A DNA stretch of 64,000 bases from an uncultured Alphaproteobacteria bacterium (GTDB lineage: Bacteria > Pseudomonadota > Alphaproteobacteria > RF32 > CAG-239). The first letter of the stretch is position 1, and every line of letters starts with the position of its first letter. The position numbers and the translations under genes were made by a program. The notes beneath the pieces were generated by a model. The model worked only from the letters and a program-made list of their open reading frames with translations, ran no database searches and had not been told where the DNA came from. This document shows, in pieces, positions 19,007 through 29,400 of the stretch. The stretch covers positions 267,095 to 331,094 of the forward strand of contig CALYAW010000001.1 of the NCBI GenBank assembly GCA_944393685.1. The letters run 5' to 3'.

Positions 19007-20135
19007 TATATCAATTGATAATACCCAACTAATAGTATTGGTTGTTTTTATTATTGCGCTGATAGCAAATTTTGTATATATGCTGCTCAGTCGCCGATCT
19101 CAAAACATGGATCGTTTTGGAGATATTTTATTGCGAGGACAAGCCGAATTAGCAGGACGTCTGGCGCAACTAGGAGAACACAATCAGCAAGAACAGAGCA
19201 AGATTGCGCAAGCAATTAATGAACAAAAATTGGCTGTTTTAAAAATAATGGATGAAAAGCTTTTGGCGGTAACCAAATCTGTTGGTGAGGGCTTGCAACA
19301 AAATACGGTTAAGACGACGGAAACCTTGACTGATCTGAGAGAGCGTCTGGCCAAAATAGATGTTGCACAACAAAAGATTTCATCTTTATCGGAGCAAGTT
19401 GTTTCTTTGCAGGAGGTTTTGTCGAACAAACAAGCACGGGGAGCCTTTGGCGAGATTCAGTTAAACGATTTGGTGACATCGATTCTTCCTCCCTCTGCGT
19501 ATGAATTTCAAGCAGTATTGTCAAATTCAAAGCGTGCGGATTGTCTGTTGCGTTTGCCCAATCCTCCTGGGAGCATAGTTATTGATGCCAAATTTCCTTT
19601 AGAAAGCTACAGCGCATTACGGGCAGCATCTTCTGATCGAGAGAAGGTTGAGGCAAACCGTTTTTTCAGAGCATCGGTCTTAAAGCATATTAAAGATATA
19701 TCTGAAAAATACATCGTTAGCGGAGAAACGGCAGAATCAGCATTGATGTTTTTACCGAGCGAGGCTGTTTATGCGGAACTTCATGCTAATTTTACAGATG
19801 TTGTTGAGGTTTCTTATCGAGCCAAGGTTTGGATTGTATCTCCGACCACATTGATGGCAACGCTTAATACGGTAAGAGCGGTTTTAAAAGACGCCAAGAT
19901 GAGGGAACAAGCCGGCATCATTCAAAAAGAAGTCGGGATTTTGATAGAAGATATATCTCGTTTGGATTCTCGCATAGATAATTTAAGTAAACATTTTAAG
20001 ATGGCTAACGAAGATGTCGAGGGAATAAAGATATCATCTTCAAAGATAGGTCGCCGCATTCAAAAAATAGAGGCATTGGAGCTTGGAGAACAAAAAGCAT
20101 CTTTGGCAGTTTCCCACGTTTCTAATGACGATTGA
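18990..20135 (+). CDS. rmuC: DNA recombination protein RmuC homologue
   Basis: 381 residues. An N-terminal membrane anchor (LIVLVVFIIALIANFVYMLL) is followed by a coiled coil and a nuclease-fold core with KQARGAFGEIQLNDLV and SIVIDAKFPLESY, typical of RmuC, a protein that limits sequence inversions. The frame begins with TTG at 18990 and overlaps accA by 17 bp; the first ATG would remove the anchor, so the TTG start is preferred though its ribosome site is weak. Confidence 0.9.
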   Translation: MQSLNNISIDNTQLIVLVVFIIALIANFVYMLLSRRSQNMDRFGDILLRGQAELAGRLAQLGEHNQQEQSKIAQAINEQKLAVLKIMDEKLLAVTKSVGEGLQQNTVKTTETLTDLRERLAKIDVAQQKISSLSEQVVSLQEVLSNKQARGAFGEIQLNDLVTSILPPSAYEFQAVLSNSKRADCLLRLPNPPGSIVIDAKFPLESYSALRAASSDREKVEANRFFRASVLKHIKDISEKYIVSGETAESALMFLPSEAVYAELHANFTDVVEVSYRAKVWIVSPTTLMATLNTVRAVLKDAKMREQAGIIQKEVGILIEDISRLDSRIDNLSKHFKMANEDVEGIKISSSKIGRRIQKIEALELGEQKASLAVSHVSNDD

Positions 20136-20216
20136 TTTAAACATTGGACTTTTTGAAAAATATACGATATTGATAAAGGCAACAGATAACAAACTAAAAA
20201 TAAAGAGGTATAAAAA

Positions 20217-20495
20217 GTGACAAAATCTGAATTAATTGAAAGAGTAGCCAGTAAAAACCCACATTTAATGCTCAAAGATGTTGAACGAATTGTCAATGTC
20301 GTTTTTGAGAAAATAACCAGCTCATTGGCTGCAGGAGATAGGGTTGAATTTCGGGGATTTGGAGCATTTTCAGTTCGCACGCGTAGTCCTCGCATTGCCA
20401 AGAACCCTCGTACTGGCGAGCAGGTTAAGGTGGAAGAACGAAACATTCCTCATTTTAAGACTGGTAAACAGCTTTTCGAATTATTAAATAAGTAA
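20217..20495 (+). CDS. ihfB: Integration host factor subunit beta
   Basis: 92-residue HU/IHF fold DNA-bending protein. [17 protein letters not shown] and the DNA-binding arm with [15 protein letters not shown] [20 protein letters not shown] identify the beta subunit. It uses a GTG start at 20217 behind an AGAGG site. The ihfB-lapA order seen here is conserved across proteobacteria. Confidence 0.94.
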   Translation: MTKSELIERVASKNPHLMLKDVERIVNVVFEKITSSLAAGDRVEFRGFGAFSVRTRSPRIAKNPRTGEQVKVEERNIPHFKTGKQLFELLNK

Positions 20496-20529
20496 TTCCG
20501 CTTAACAAGTGTATTTAGGAGTTGCGCTC

Positions 20530-20946
20530 ATGGGCTTTATAAAAATGCTGATAGGAGTTCCTGTCGTTGTTGTGTTACTCGTTTTTTCTTTTGTGAATAA
20601 CGATTTGGCAACGTTCAGTTTGTGGCCGTTTAGTATAGAGATAACAGTTTCATTGAGTGTCGCAGTTCTTTTCTTTGTTTTTACGGGATTTGTTTTTGGG
20701 GCTCTTTTTTCATGGCTTTCTTATGCGCCAGTGAGAGCATCGTTACGACATCAGAAGAAACAAAATAAAAGACTAAACAAAGAACAACAAAAATTAGTCA
20801 AAGAAATGGAAGTTCTTCAAGAAAATCTTGAAACGCTTAAGGAAGTTGAGTCGTCGCAGCCTAAATCAGGGTTTGGTGAAAGAATCAAAAAGTTTTTTTC
20901 TTCATCCAAAGCAGAAACTTCCGAGCAGACTGAAAATAGGGGTTAA
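20530..20946 (+). CDS. lapA: LapA-domain inner membrane protein
   Basis: 138 residues with two membrane segments (MLIGVPVVVVLLVFSFVNN and LSVAVLFFVFTGFVFGALFSW) then a cytoplasmic coiled coil. This is the LapA (DUF1049) architecture; in E. coli LapA works with LapB on LPS synthesis control. An upstream in-frame GTG at 20509 exists, but ATG at 20530 has a GGAG site 8 nt before it. It is 35 nt from ihfB and 2 nt from accD. Confidence 0.88.
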   Translation: MGFIKMLIGVPVVVVLLVFSFVNNDLATFSLWPFSIEITVSLSVAVLFFVFTGFVFGALFSWLSYAPVRASLRHQKKQNKRLNKEQQKLVKEMEVLQENLETLKEVESSQPKSGFGERIKKFFSSSKAETSEQTENRG

Positions 20947-20948
20947 AA

Positions 20949-21833
20949 ATGAATTGGTTATCCGACTTTGTACGTCCGAAAATAAAGAAAATAACAGCAA
21001 AAGAAGAAATTGCGGACAATTTGTGGACCAAGTGTCCGCAATGCGGTAAAATGCTTTTTAACAAAGAGCTTGAGAAAAATGATTTTATTTGCAGTGGGTG
21101 TGACCACCATTTGCGATTACCGATAAATCGTCGTTTTGAGATGCTTTTTGATAATGGTAATTATAAGTTGATTACACTGCCAAAATTGCAAGAAGATCCG
21201 TTGAGCTTTAAGGATTCCAAAAAATATACTGATCGATTGAGAACATATCGCAAAAATACCGGTAATGATGATGCGATAAAGGTAGCCCAAGGAGAGATTG
21301 GTGGGATAACATGTGTTATTGCGGCTCTTGATTTTGGTTTCATGGGCGGCTCCATGGGTACGGCAGTTGGCGAGGGTATTGTCAAAGCGGGAGATATTGC
21401 CATGAGAGGGGGCTATCCATTAATAACAATATCGGCCTCAGGCGGAGCTCGCATGCAAGAAGGAATTTTATCATTAATGCAGATGGCTCGTACTACAGCC
21501 GCGGTCAACATGGTAAAAGAAAAAGGCTTGCCTTTTATTTCCATTTTAACGGATCCGACTACGGGAGGCGTTTCAGCATCTTTTGCCATGCTTGGTGATA
21601 TTAATATAGCGGAAAAAGGATGTGTAATCGGATTCGCAGGAGCCCGAGTAATTGAACAGACTATTCGCGAAAAATTGCCGGAAGGCTTCCAAAAAGCAGA
21701 ATACCTTAAAGAACACGGCATGGTTGATATTGTAGTTCGCAGGCCTGAGATGAGAGATACTTTAATCCGAGTTATCAGTATCTTGGCGCATCAAAAGCCA
21801 CAAATTAATCAGCTAGCAATAGAAAGTAAATAG
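20949..21833 (+). CDS. accD: Acetyl-CoA carboxylase carboxyltransferase subunit beta
   Basis: 294 residues. The N-terminal zinc ribbon has Cys29, Cys32, Cys48 and Cys51 (CPQC, CSGC). The core has the carboxyltransferase motifs GFMGGSMGTAVGEGIV and SASGGARMQEG. It pairs with AccA. AGGGG precedes the ATG. In many alphaproteobacteria folC follows accD; here the operon ends with a terminator. Confidence 0.97.
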   Translation: MNWLSDFVRPKIKKITAKEEIADNLWTKCPQCGKMLFNKELEKNDFICSGCDHHLRLPINRRFEMLFDNGNYKLITLPKLQEDPLSFKDSKKYTDRLRTYRKNTGNDDAIKVAQGEIGGITCVIAALDFGFMGGSMGTAVGEGIVKAGDIAMRGGYPLITISASGGARMQEGILSLMQMARTTAAVNMVKEKGLPFISILTDPTTGGVSASFAMLGDINIAEKGCVIGFAGARVIEQTIREKLPEGFQKAEYLKEHGMVDIVVRRPEMRDTLIRVISILAHQKPQINQLAIESK

Positions 21834-21838
21834 TTTTT

Positions 21839-21862
21839 AGCCCCTTTGAAAGGGGCTTTTAT
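21839..21862 (+). terminator. Intrinsic terminator after accD
   Basis: Stem AGCCCCTT/AAGGGGCT with a TGA loop, followed by TTTATTT; closes the accA-to-accD run. Confidence 0.85.
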
Positions 21863-21976
21863 TTAAGGGGCATAAAAGTAAAATACATAAGATTTGAAGC
21901 AGTCTTTATTAACCAATATTAAACTCTGTCTGGCTATAATTAGCAAAATAGCGGAATTGTATTCAAAGGACAAAAA

Positions 21977-23470
21977 ATGCTTAATCTCAAACATGTTGCT
22001 ATAAGCTCTTTTAATGAGAATATTGCCTATATACATAGTGATTGCAGCGCCTATAAAGTTGATGATATCAAGACCATGACCAAAGTAGAAATTCATGGAG
22101 GTATGCAGCCTATTTATGCGCTTTTAGAGATTACGGATGATGCCAAGATTGTAAAGCCCAATGAACTGGGGTTAAACAATGAGGCCTTTCAATACATTAA
22201 TCTTCCGGAAGGAGCTAATGTTTCCATAACTCTTGCTCCTCCGGCACCGAGTTTGCCGATAGTTCGTCGTAAGGTTGCCGGAAATATACTGAGTGCCAAT
22301 GAATATGCATCGGTGATTAACGATGTTGTTGCAAAACGTTATTCTAACTTAGATATAGCAGCTTTTTTGGTTGCATCTGGTTCTTTTATGACAGCATCTG
22401 AAGTTTTGGCATTAACAGAAGCTCTTATAGGAGACGACATAATTCGTTGGGATAATGAAAGCATAGTTGTAGATTATCATTGCTTTGGAGGAGTTCCTGG
22501 CAATAAAGTTGACATTATCATTAATGCGATTATTGCCGCTTACGGTTTGCCCATGCCCACCACATGCTCTCGCTCGTTGACATCATGTGCCGGAGTGGCA
22601 GATACTTTTGGTGTTTTAGCCAATGTAGACATAGATGAAGACAAACTGATAAAATTAGTAAAAGAAAATCGCGGTGCAATAGCTTGTTATGAGAGTTTGC
22701 CTATAGCCGCAGCTAACAAGATAGTATCTAAAGTCGAGCGACATATAGGATTTACGCAATTACAACATTTAGCCGCTTCAATTTTAGCCATAAAGTTAGC
22801 AACCGGAGTGACGCACTTAGTGGTAGATCTTCCAGTAGGACCAAATTCCCGAATCAAATCTACCAATGAAGCCATGCGCTTGCGAAAATTGATAGAATAT
22901 GTTGGTGATATGTTATCCCTAGAAATAGATGCGGTTATCACCGACGGCAGTGAGCCGATAGGGAATGGTGTCGGAGCCGTTTTGGAGGCGCGAGATATCA
23001 TGAAAGTATTGCGTAACAAGCCTGATGCGCCGCAAGATTTGCTTGAAAAATCATTGTTTATGGCCGGACGTATTTTGGAATTTGATCCCAAGTTGCGAGG
23101 CGGTCAAGGTTATGCGGTAGCCAAAGAGATATTAAATTCAGGCAGAGCTTTAGAGGCGATGAATAAAATGATTTATGCTCAAGGCAAAGCGCCTCAACCG
23201 CAGTTAGGACATTTGACGCGAGATATTGTTGCCACATCGAGCGGTGTAGTTGAAAGTATCAATAATGAAAGAATAAACAAGATAGGAATATTGGCTGGAG
23301 CGGGACAATATCCCGGAGCGGGATTGGATTTGCTTAAAAAGGTTGGCGATCGTGTTGAGCAGGGAGAAACTTTATATCGAATACATTCTCTAACATCGAC
23401 GGATTTTGCATTTGCAAATTCCGTAGTGGATGGAAATAATGGATATGAAATCAACACTAAAGGGTATTAA
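21977..23470 (+). CDS. Thymidine/AMP phosphorylase family protein
   Basis: 497 residues, the long form of the pyrimidine-nucleoside phosphorylase superfamily that includes archaeal AMP phosphorylase and bacterial 'putative thymidine phosphorylase'. An N-terminal extension of about 85 residues precedes the core with FLVASGSFMTASEVLALTEA, GGVPGNKVD and DGSEPIGNGVG; the C-terminal domain has GAGQYPGAGLDL. It phosphorolyses a nucleoside or nucleotide; the substrate cannot be read from sequence. The stop abuts the next start without a gap, so both are cotranscribed. Confidence 0.9.
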   Translation: MLNLKHVAISSFNENIAYIHSDCSAYKVDDIKTMTKVEIHGGMQPIYALLEITDDAKIVKPNELGLNNEAFQYINLPEGANVSITLAPPAPSLPIVRRKVAGNILSANEYASVINDVVAKRYSNLDIAAFLVASGSFMTASEVLALTEALIGDDIIRWDNESIVVDYHCFGGVPGNKVDIIINAIIAAYGLPMPTTCSRSLTSCAGVADTFGVLANVDIDEDKLIKLVKENRGAIACYESLPIAAANKIVSKVERHIGFTQLQHLAASILAIKLATGVTHLVVDLPVGPNSRIKSTNEAMRLRKLIEYVGDMLSLEIDAVITDGSEPIGNGVGAVLEARDIMKVLRNKPDAPQDLLEKSLFMAGRILEFDPKLRGGQGYAVAKEILNSGRALEAMNKMIYAQGKAPQPQLGHLTRDIVATSSGVVESINNERINKIGILAGAGQYPGAGLDLLKKVGDRVEQGETLYRIHSLTSTDFAFANSVVDGNNGYEINTKGY

Positions 23471-24370
23471 ATGAAAAAAATTCGTGTAGCCATTATCGGT
23501 TGCAAGAACATGGGAAGCAAGCATTTTAAGTGCTTGCGGAATAATTTTGTTGAAGAAGTTAAAATTGTAGGGATACTAAATTCGACACTTTCATCTTCAA
23601 TCTCAAAAGCAAAGGAGTTGGGGGTTCCTTATTTTGAAAATCTGACGGATATAAATAAGCGCAAAGTAGACGCGGTTATAATTTCCACACCGGCAGAAAG
23701 CCATTACGAAATAGCAAATTATATTCTGGAAAAAAGAATTCCTTGTCTTATAGAAAAGCCATTTGCCGCGAAAGAAGAGGAATGTTTGTTGTTAATGAAA
23801 AAGGCATTAGCTCAAAAAACAGAGATTTTAATTGGCCATACGGAAAACTATAATCCAGCGGTCATCAGACTGAAGGAAGAGTTGGCAAACAGCAGAGTAC
23901 TATCCATTTCAGGAATAAGGACGTCTGCCAATCCCGGACTAAAACAGACACACATCATTTCAGAGTTAATGATACATGATTTGGCCATAGTAAATTCATT
24001 GGCCGGCATAGACTTTGAGACGGCAGAAGTTTCTAAATCAGCAAATTATCGGTGGGATGAACATGCCGTAGTTCAGATGCGTTTGTGGAATAAAACCATT
24101 GTTCGTTTAGAGGCGATACGGGCAGATGTTCCGATAGAACGGCGCATGCGGATTATAGATGATAAAAACAATATATACAAAATTGATTTTCAAGAGCGGT
24201 GTCTGACAAAAAATGATGAAGTTTTGTGTAAGGGAGGAGATTCTCTAGTAAACGAATTGTCAGATTTTATAGCCATGTTAAGAAATAAAAAAACGCCTCT
24301 TATCAGTCTTGAAGAGGCCAAGGAAAATGTCCGTTTGTGCAAACAGTTAGAATCAATAAGTCATATCTGA
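23471..24370 (+). CDS. Gfo/Idh/MocA family NAD(P)-dependent oxidoreductase
   Basis: 299 residues. The Rossmann start is VAIIGCKNMGSKHFKCL; the family's EKP motif is CLIEKPFAAKEEE. Sugar or inositol derivatives are usual substrates. It begins on the base after the stop of the phosphorylase-family gene, suggesting a joint role in sugar or nucleotide catabolism; the substrate is unknown. Confidence 0.88.
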   Translation: MKKIRVAIIGCKNMGSKHFKCLRNNFVEEVKIVGILNSTLSSSISKAKELGVPYFENLTDINKRKVDAVIISTPAESHYEIANYILEKRIPCLIEKPFAAKEEECLLLMKKALAQKTEILIGHTENYNPAVIRLKEELANSRVLSISGIRTSANPGLKQTHIISELMIHDLAIVNSLAGIDFETAEVSKSANYRWDEHAVVQMRLWNKTIVRLEAIRADVPIERRMRIIDDKNNIYKIDFQERCLTKNDEVLCKGGDSLVNELSDFIAMLRNKKTPLISLEEAKENVRLCKQLESISHI

Positions 24371-24398
24371 AAAAAAATTCAAAAAAATTTTTGTTACT

Positions 24399-24427
24399 CT
24401 TGCATCGCATCGGCTTCGTCCCTATAT
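24399..24427 (+). promoter_or_regulatory. Heat-shock (RpoH-type) promoter of dnaK
   Basis: CTTGCAT at 24399-24405, a 14-nt spacer, CCCTATAT at 24420-24427. The same arrangement occurs before dnaJ and cbpA in this window and matches the known sigma-32 pattern (CTTG..., CCCCATnT). Confidence 0.82.
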
Positions 24428-24473
24428 AAGCAAATAGAAAGATAAATTTGTTTTATAAAAAGGATGATTAATT

Positions 24474-26378
24474 ATGAGCAATAAAGTCATTGGTATAGAT
24501 CTTGGTACAACAAACTCATGCTTTGCCGTTATGGAAGGCGGAGAAGCCAAAGTTCTTGAAAACTCTGAGGGTGCGCGCACCACTCCATCTATGGTAGCAT
24601 TTACGGATACCGAGAGATTGGTTGGCTTTCCCGCCAAAAGACAAGCAGTCACTAATCCGGAAAATACCTTGTTTGCAATCAAACGTTTAATCGGTCGTCG
24701 TTATAGTTCGCCGGAAGTTTCCAAAGACAAGGAGCATGCTCCATTCAAAATTATCGAGGGAGACAATGGAGACGCTTGGGTAGAAGTAAAAGGCCAAAAA
24801 TATGCTCCGTCACAAATTTCGGCAATTGTTCTGCAAAAGATTAAGGAATATGCCGAAAGCTATCTAGGAGAGAAAGTAGAAAAAGCCGTTATCACGGTTC
24901 CGGCATATTTTAACGATTCTCAGCGTCAAGCAACCAAAGATGCCGGAAAAATAGCAGGTTTGGAAGTTTTGAGAATTATCAATGAGCCGACGGCGGCAGC
25001 TCTTGCCTATGGTATGGATAAGAAAGCCTCTGGTACGATTGCTGTTTATGACTTAGGTGGTGGTACATTTGATATTTCTATTTTGGAAATCGGTGATGGC
25101 GTTTTTGAAGTAAAATCCACCAATGGTGATACATTCTTGGGCGGTGAGGATTTCGACCAAAGATTGGTTAATTATCTTGCCGACGAATTCAAAAAAGAGA
25201 GCGGCATAGACTTGCGCGGAGATCGCTTAGCTTTGCAACGTCTAAAAGAAGCTGCCGAGAAAGCCAAAATTGAATTGTCTTCTACAACACAAACAGAAGT
25301 CAACTTACCGTTTATTACGGCAGATGCCAGCGGACCTAAACACCTTAATATCAAATTGAGTCGCGCAAAATTAGAGTCTATAGTAGAAGATTTGATAGAT
25401 AAGACAGTAGAGCCTTGCAAAAAGGCAATGGCTGACGCCGGAGTAACACCTTCAGATATTAGTGAGGTTATTCTGGTTGGAGGTATGACACGTATGCCAA
25501 AAGTCCAAGAAAAAGTTAAGGAGATTTTTGGCAAAGAGCCTCATAAAGGCGTCAATCCGGATGAAGTTGTTGCCGTTGGTGCCGCTATTCAAGGTGGTGT
25601 TTTGATGGGCGACGTAAAAGATGTGTTATTACTTGATGTTACACCGCTGTCTTTAGGTATTGAAACTTTAGGTGGTGTGTTTACACGATTGATTGACCGC
25701 AATACAACGATTCCCACCCGTAAATCACAAGTATTTTCTACGGCAGAAGATGGACAAACCGCAGTAACGATTCGTGTTTTCCAAGGAGAGCGTGAAATGG
25801 CAGCAGATAACAAACTGCTTGGTCAATTTGATTTGGTAGGTATTCCACCTGCACCGCGAGGAATGCCGCAAATTGAAGTAACGTTTGATATTGATGCCAA
25901 CGGTATTGTAAACGTTTCAGCCAAAGACAAAGCAACCAATAAAGAACAGGCGATTCGTATTCAAGCCAGCGGTGGTTTGTCAGATGCCGATATTGAAAAG
26001 ATGGTTAAAGACGCCGAAGCCAATGCCGACGCAGATAAAAAGAAAAAAGAGTTGGTTGAAGCCAAAAACCAAGGTGAATCTTTGGTTCATTCAACAGAAA
26101 AAACGTTGAAAGAACACGGAGATAAGATAAGCAGTGCCGAAAAAGAAGCGATTGAGAATGAAATAAAAGCTCTCAAAACAGCTCTTGAAGCTGAAGATTT
26201 GTCTGTTATCAAAGAAAAGACAGAGAGTTTGATGCAGGCATCTATGAAACTCGGCGAAGCTATGTATAAGGCTCAAGCTCAGGCCGCCGGAGGTGCCGCG
26301 GGAGCCGAACAGCCGGTAGCAGACCAACCATCTGGTGACGAAAAAGTTGTTGATGCCGATTTTGAAGAGGTAAAATAA
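24474..26378 (+). CDS. dnaK: Chaperone protein DnaK (Hsp70)
   Basis: 634-residue ATP-dependent chaperone. It starts [20 protein letters not shown]; the phosphate loop [16 protein letters not shown] and the linker [19 protein letters not shown] are intact; the C-terminal lid ends in an acidic tail [11 protein letters not shown]. It is preceded by an RpoH-type promoter. The expected partner dnaJ is 4.4 kb away, separated by a large gene on the other strand. Confidence 0.98.
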   Translation: MSNKVIGIDLGTTNSCFAVMEGGEAKVLENSEGARTTPSMVAFTDTERLVGFPAKRQAVTNPENTLFAIKRLIGRRYSSPEVSKDKEHAPFKIIEGDNGDAWVEVKGQKYAPSQISAIVLQKIKEYAESYLGEKVEKAVITVPAYFNDSQRQATKDAGKIAGLEVLRIINEPTAAALAYGMDKKASGTIAVYDLGGGTFDISILEIGDGVFEVKSTNGDTFLGGEDFDQRLVNYLADEFKKESGIDLRGDRLALQRLKEAAEKAKIELSSTTQTEVNLPFITADASGPKHLNIKLSRAKLESIVEDLIDKTVEPCKKAMADAGVTPSDISEVILVGGMTRMPKVQEKVKEIFGKEPHKGVNPDEVVAVGAAIQGGVLMGDVKDVLLLDVTPLSLGIETLGGVFTRLIDRNTTIPTRKSQVFSTAEDGQTAVTIRVFQGEREMAADNKLLGQFDLVGIPPAPRGMPQIEVTFDIDANGIVNVSAKDKATNKEQAIRIQASGGLSDADIEKMVKDAEANADADKKKKELVEAKNQGESLVHSTEKTLKEHGDKISSAEKEAIENEIKALKTALEAEDLSVIKEKTESLMQASMKLGEAMYKAQAQAAGGAAGAEQPVADQPSGDEKVVDADFEEVK

Positions 26379-26394
26379 CTTATAATTGACACTC

Positions 26395-26428
26395 AAAAAA
26401 ATCCCTCTGAAATCAGAGGGATTTTTTT
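26395..26428. terminator. Bidirectional terminator between dnaK and the giant gene
   Basis: 10-bp stem ATCCCTCTGA/TCAGAGGGAT with an AA loop, flanked by A-run and T-run, serving both converging genes. Confidence 0.9.
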
Positions 26429-26443
26429 GAATAAGAACAAGCT

Positions 26444-29400
26444 CTATTTTGATGCAGAACCTTTGCCGCTAACAGCAGCTCGCAAGGCGGCATTTGTTTT
26501 GTCATCAGTACGAGCAGGACGAATATCTTTGTCTTTTTCTTTATCTTTTCCGTTAGCGCCGGTTCTTCCAAGTAGGCATACAGACTTTATTTTGCTCCAG
26601 TAGCGGTCGAAAGTTGTAGTCATTGGAATTTCTTGCTGCATTTCGGTTTTTGACAATTGATCAAGTCTTTCAAAATGAGCTTGTTCCTCAGTTTTCTCTA
26701 TATTCATACCTTGAGCATTGGCATAAGTAGTATATAACTCTCCTTTGCCTGCTTCGGCATGGGTGTATTTTCCATCAACCACGGCAGCGTTTCTGTCTAA
26801 AACACCGTCAGTATGAATTGGTGCTCCGTCTGTGTGTCCGACTTCATTATGCTCAGAAGTGACCATATCAAGAGCTACAATAGTTTTCATGACATCGGGA
26901 GTTAGTTTTTCAGGAATAATTTTTCCGTCGGCATCTGTAATTCCGGCCACAGCTTTGATAGCATCTTCAGAGAAACCATGTTGAGCACACCAATCGGTTC
27001 CAAGCACCTTGTGATTACCTCGAACAGCTTCCATATCTTCACCGTTTGCATGCATATGAGATAAGGTGTTTTGTGGTAGGTTGCAATCATATTTTTGCTG
27101 CAAATCTACATGGTTCATGTTGGTGTCTACATCAGCATTAACCATCTGTGCGCCACAGTCACCGGCAATCATTAAAACACGATAAGGATCGATTTCTTGG
27201 CTAATTCCTCTTGCCAAAAGATCGGCTTTAGTATTGTCGATGATATCTTTCAAGGCAGAGACATTATCCTCCAACAACCCAGGAACGTCTCTTGTCCACA
27301 AAGACATAATATCTTTGGCATTTTCAGCAAAGTTATCAGGATAGGTAATAGAAACACCGGCAGGAGTATCAATTACCTTGATTCCATAGGGATCATCAGC
27401 GGTTGTTTCGCTACGGACAATACCTTGCTCTGCCAATTTTTGATCGGAAAGGCTCATCATCCCTTGAGCGGTTTCTTTATCAATTCCCTCTACGATGATT
27501 CCGGCCTCATTGAGTTGTTCTGGAGACATCTGAGCATATCTTGCGGTATCTTCGGCAGAGGCGATAGCTTCTTTATGATAATGAACTGTATCATCAGCAT
27601 TTTGGCGATATTCATCGGCAGTAATATCTTTAGTCATGTGCTCGCCAAAGTTTCCTGAGGAATGCAGGCCTGTATCTAATGCGTTAATACCTGCACCGAT
27701 TCCGTATCCGCAGGCCAGAGCCGTACCTGTGGAAAGCGCTGTATTTCCGAAACTTTTGGTTAGAGATTTCCAAACGCTGTTTCCTTCTTTTCGAGCGGCT
27801 CTAAAGCCTTTAATCAAAGAAGTGCATCCGCCGATAGCCATACCGGCGTAGGACAAACATCTATCCAGAGGTAAGGCGTGTCCGAGAGCTTCAACGGCTT
27901 TTCCGCCCCATACGCCACCAACCAAAGTTGCTGCGGTAATCAATGTCGTTTGAGCAATCTCAGGAACATGTCTTCCCATAAAGCCCCAGAAGCTGAGTTT
28001 TTTGCCATTTCCTTCTTTAGCAAGTTGTTCTTTTTCAAGTTTGTATTGTTGGCGCAGTCTCCAAGTTGCCTGACCGACATAGAAAGCGGCATACAAAGGA
28101 GCTCCGAGACCAGGCTGACCAAGAGCCATACATGCGGCATTTATACCGTAGCGAGCACCTTGATTTACAATTTGGCTTATCATATTTTGCCCAACGGCTT
28201 TTTTGTAACTGCGTAAGGTTTCATAAGCCGGTCCAAAACGCTTTATACAGGTTTTATCAATATGTTGGATTTTGTTAAATATTTTTTTCAAAACCGGCGC
28301 ATTAACACCAATACCAGTAGTTTGACCGTTTGAATTTTTGCGTGTTGCCAAACGGTTTAACCAGCCCGCGGCACTATTAACGGCATCTGCGGCATGGGCC
28401 ATAGCGGCATTTTTGGATATTTGAACCTTTTTGCCGTTTTTAATATCAGTAATTGCTTGAGCAACATTAGCTTCAAGAACTTTAGGATCAATATCCTTCG
28501 GGTCTTTTTTAGCCTCAAACTTTAATAGTTCGTTAGTTGAGAGTAAGGCACCAATTTGGACGGTTGCAGCTTCTTTATAAGCATCCGCAAATTTGTTTTT
28601 AAGTTCATCATCATTAGAAGAGAAACCTTTAATGGCAGCCTGTCTTGCGGCTTCTTCTTTAATGATGTCGGTAAAGATTTTTTTCTGCTCGTCAGTCTCA
28701 AATTCAAGGCCGTCAATCATTTGTTTGATTTCAGGATAATCCTCCAATTTGAGCTCGTCAGCCATTTTTGATGTTTTATCAAAGGCCTTTTCAATAGCTT
28801 TTGCATCTTTAGGCTCTACTTTATCAAAACCGTTGTTTTCATCATATACTTTGATTTCCGCGTCAAGTTTCTTTTGAGCCTCGTCAGCGGCTTTGGCAAT
28901 GACAGCGGAATTTTTATTTTGCTCTTTCAGATAAGCAAACATCTCTGTTGCCCCGTCATAGACGTCGGCGATATTTGTTTGATCAACAACCAGTTCCCCT
29001 TTAACATAAGCATCAAGTTTTTTGATCATAGCTTCATTGATTTGAGCTTGCTGCTGTTTCAAAGCATCAATGGTTTTTGCATCCTTATCTTTTTTGGCTT
29101 CTTCAATTTTGAGTTCTTCACCGATTCTTTTATGCAAAAAGACCATAAACTTAGGAGGATAAGTTTCCAATATTTTTTGGCTGGCAGCATTCATGGCTCC
29201 GTTAAATTTGGCCATTTCTACCGGAGAGAGGTCTTCTATCACTTTTCGACGCTCATCTGGTGTCATATCTGCAAAATTATCAGGGAGTTTTCCGATAGCT
29301 TTTAATGCGGTTATTTCAACGCCTTCAACAAAATTGACAGCATTTAGGAATTCGGTGTTTTGCCCGTCAAGCAATTGTTGCCATTCATCAGCATTCCACC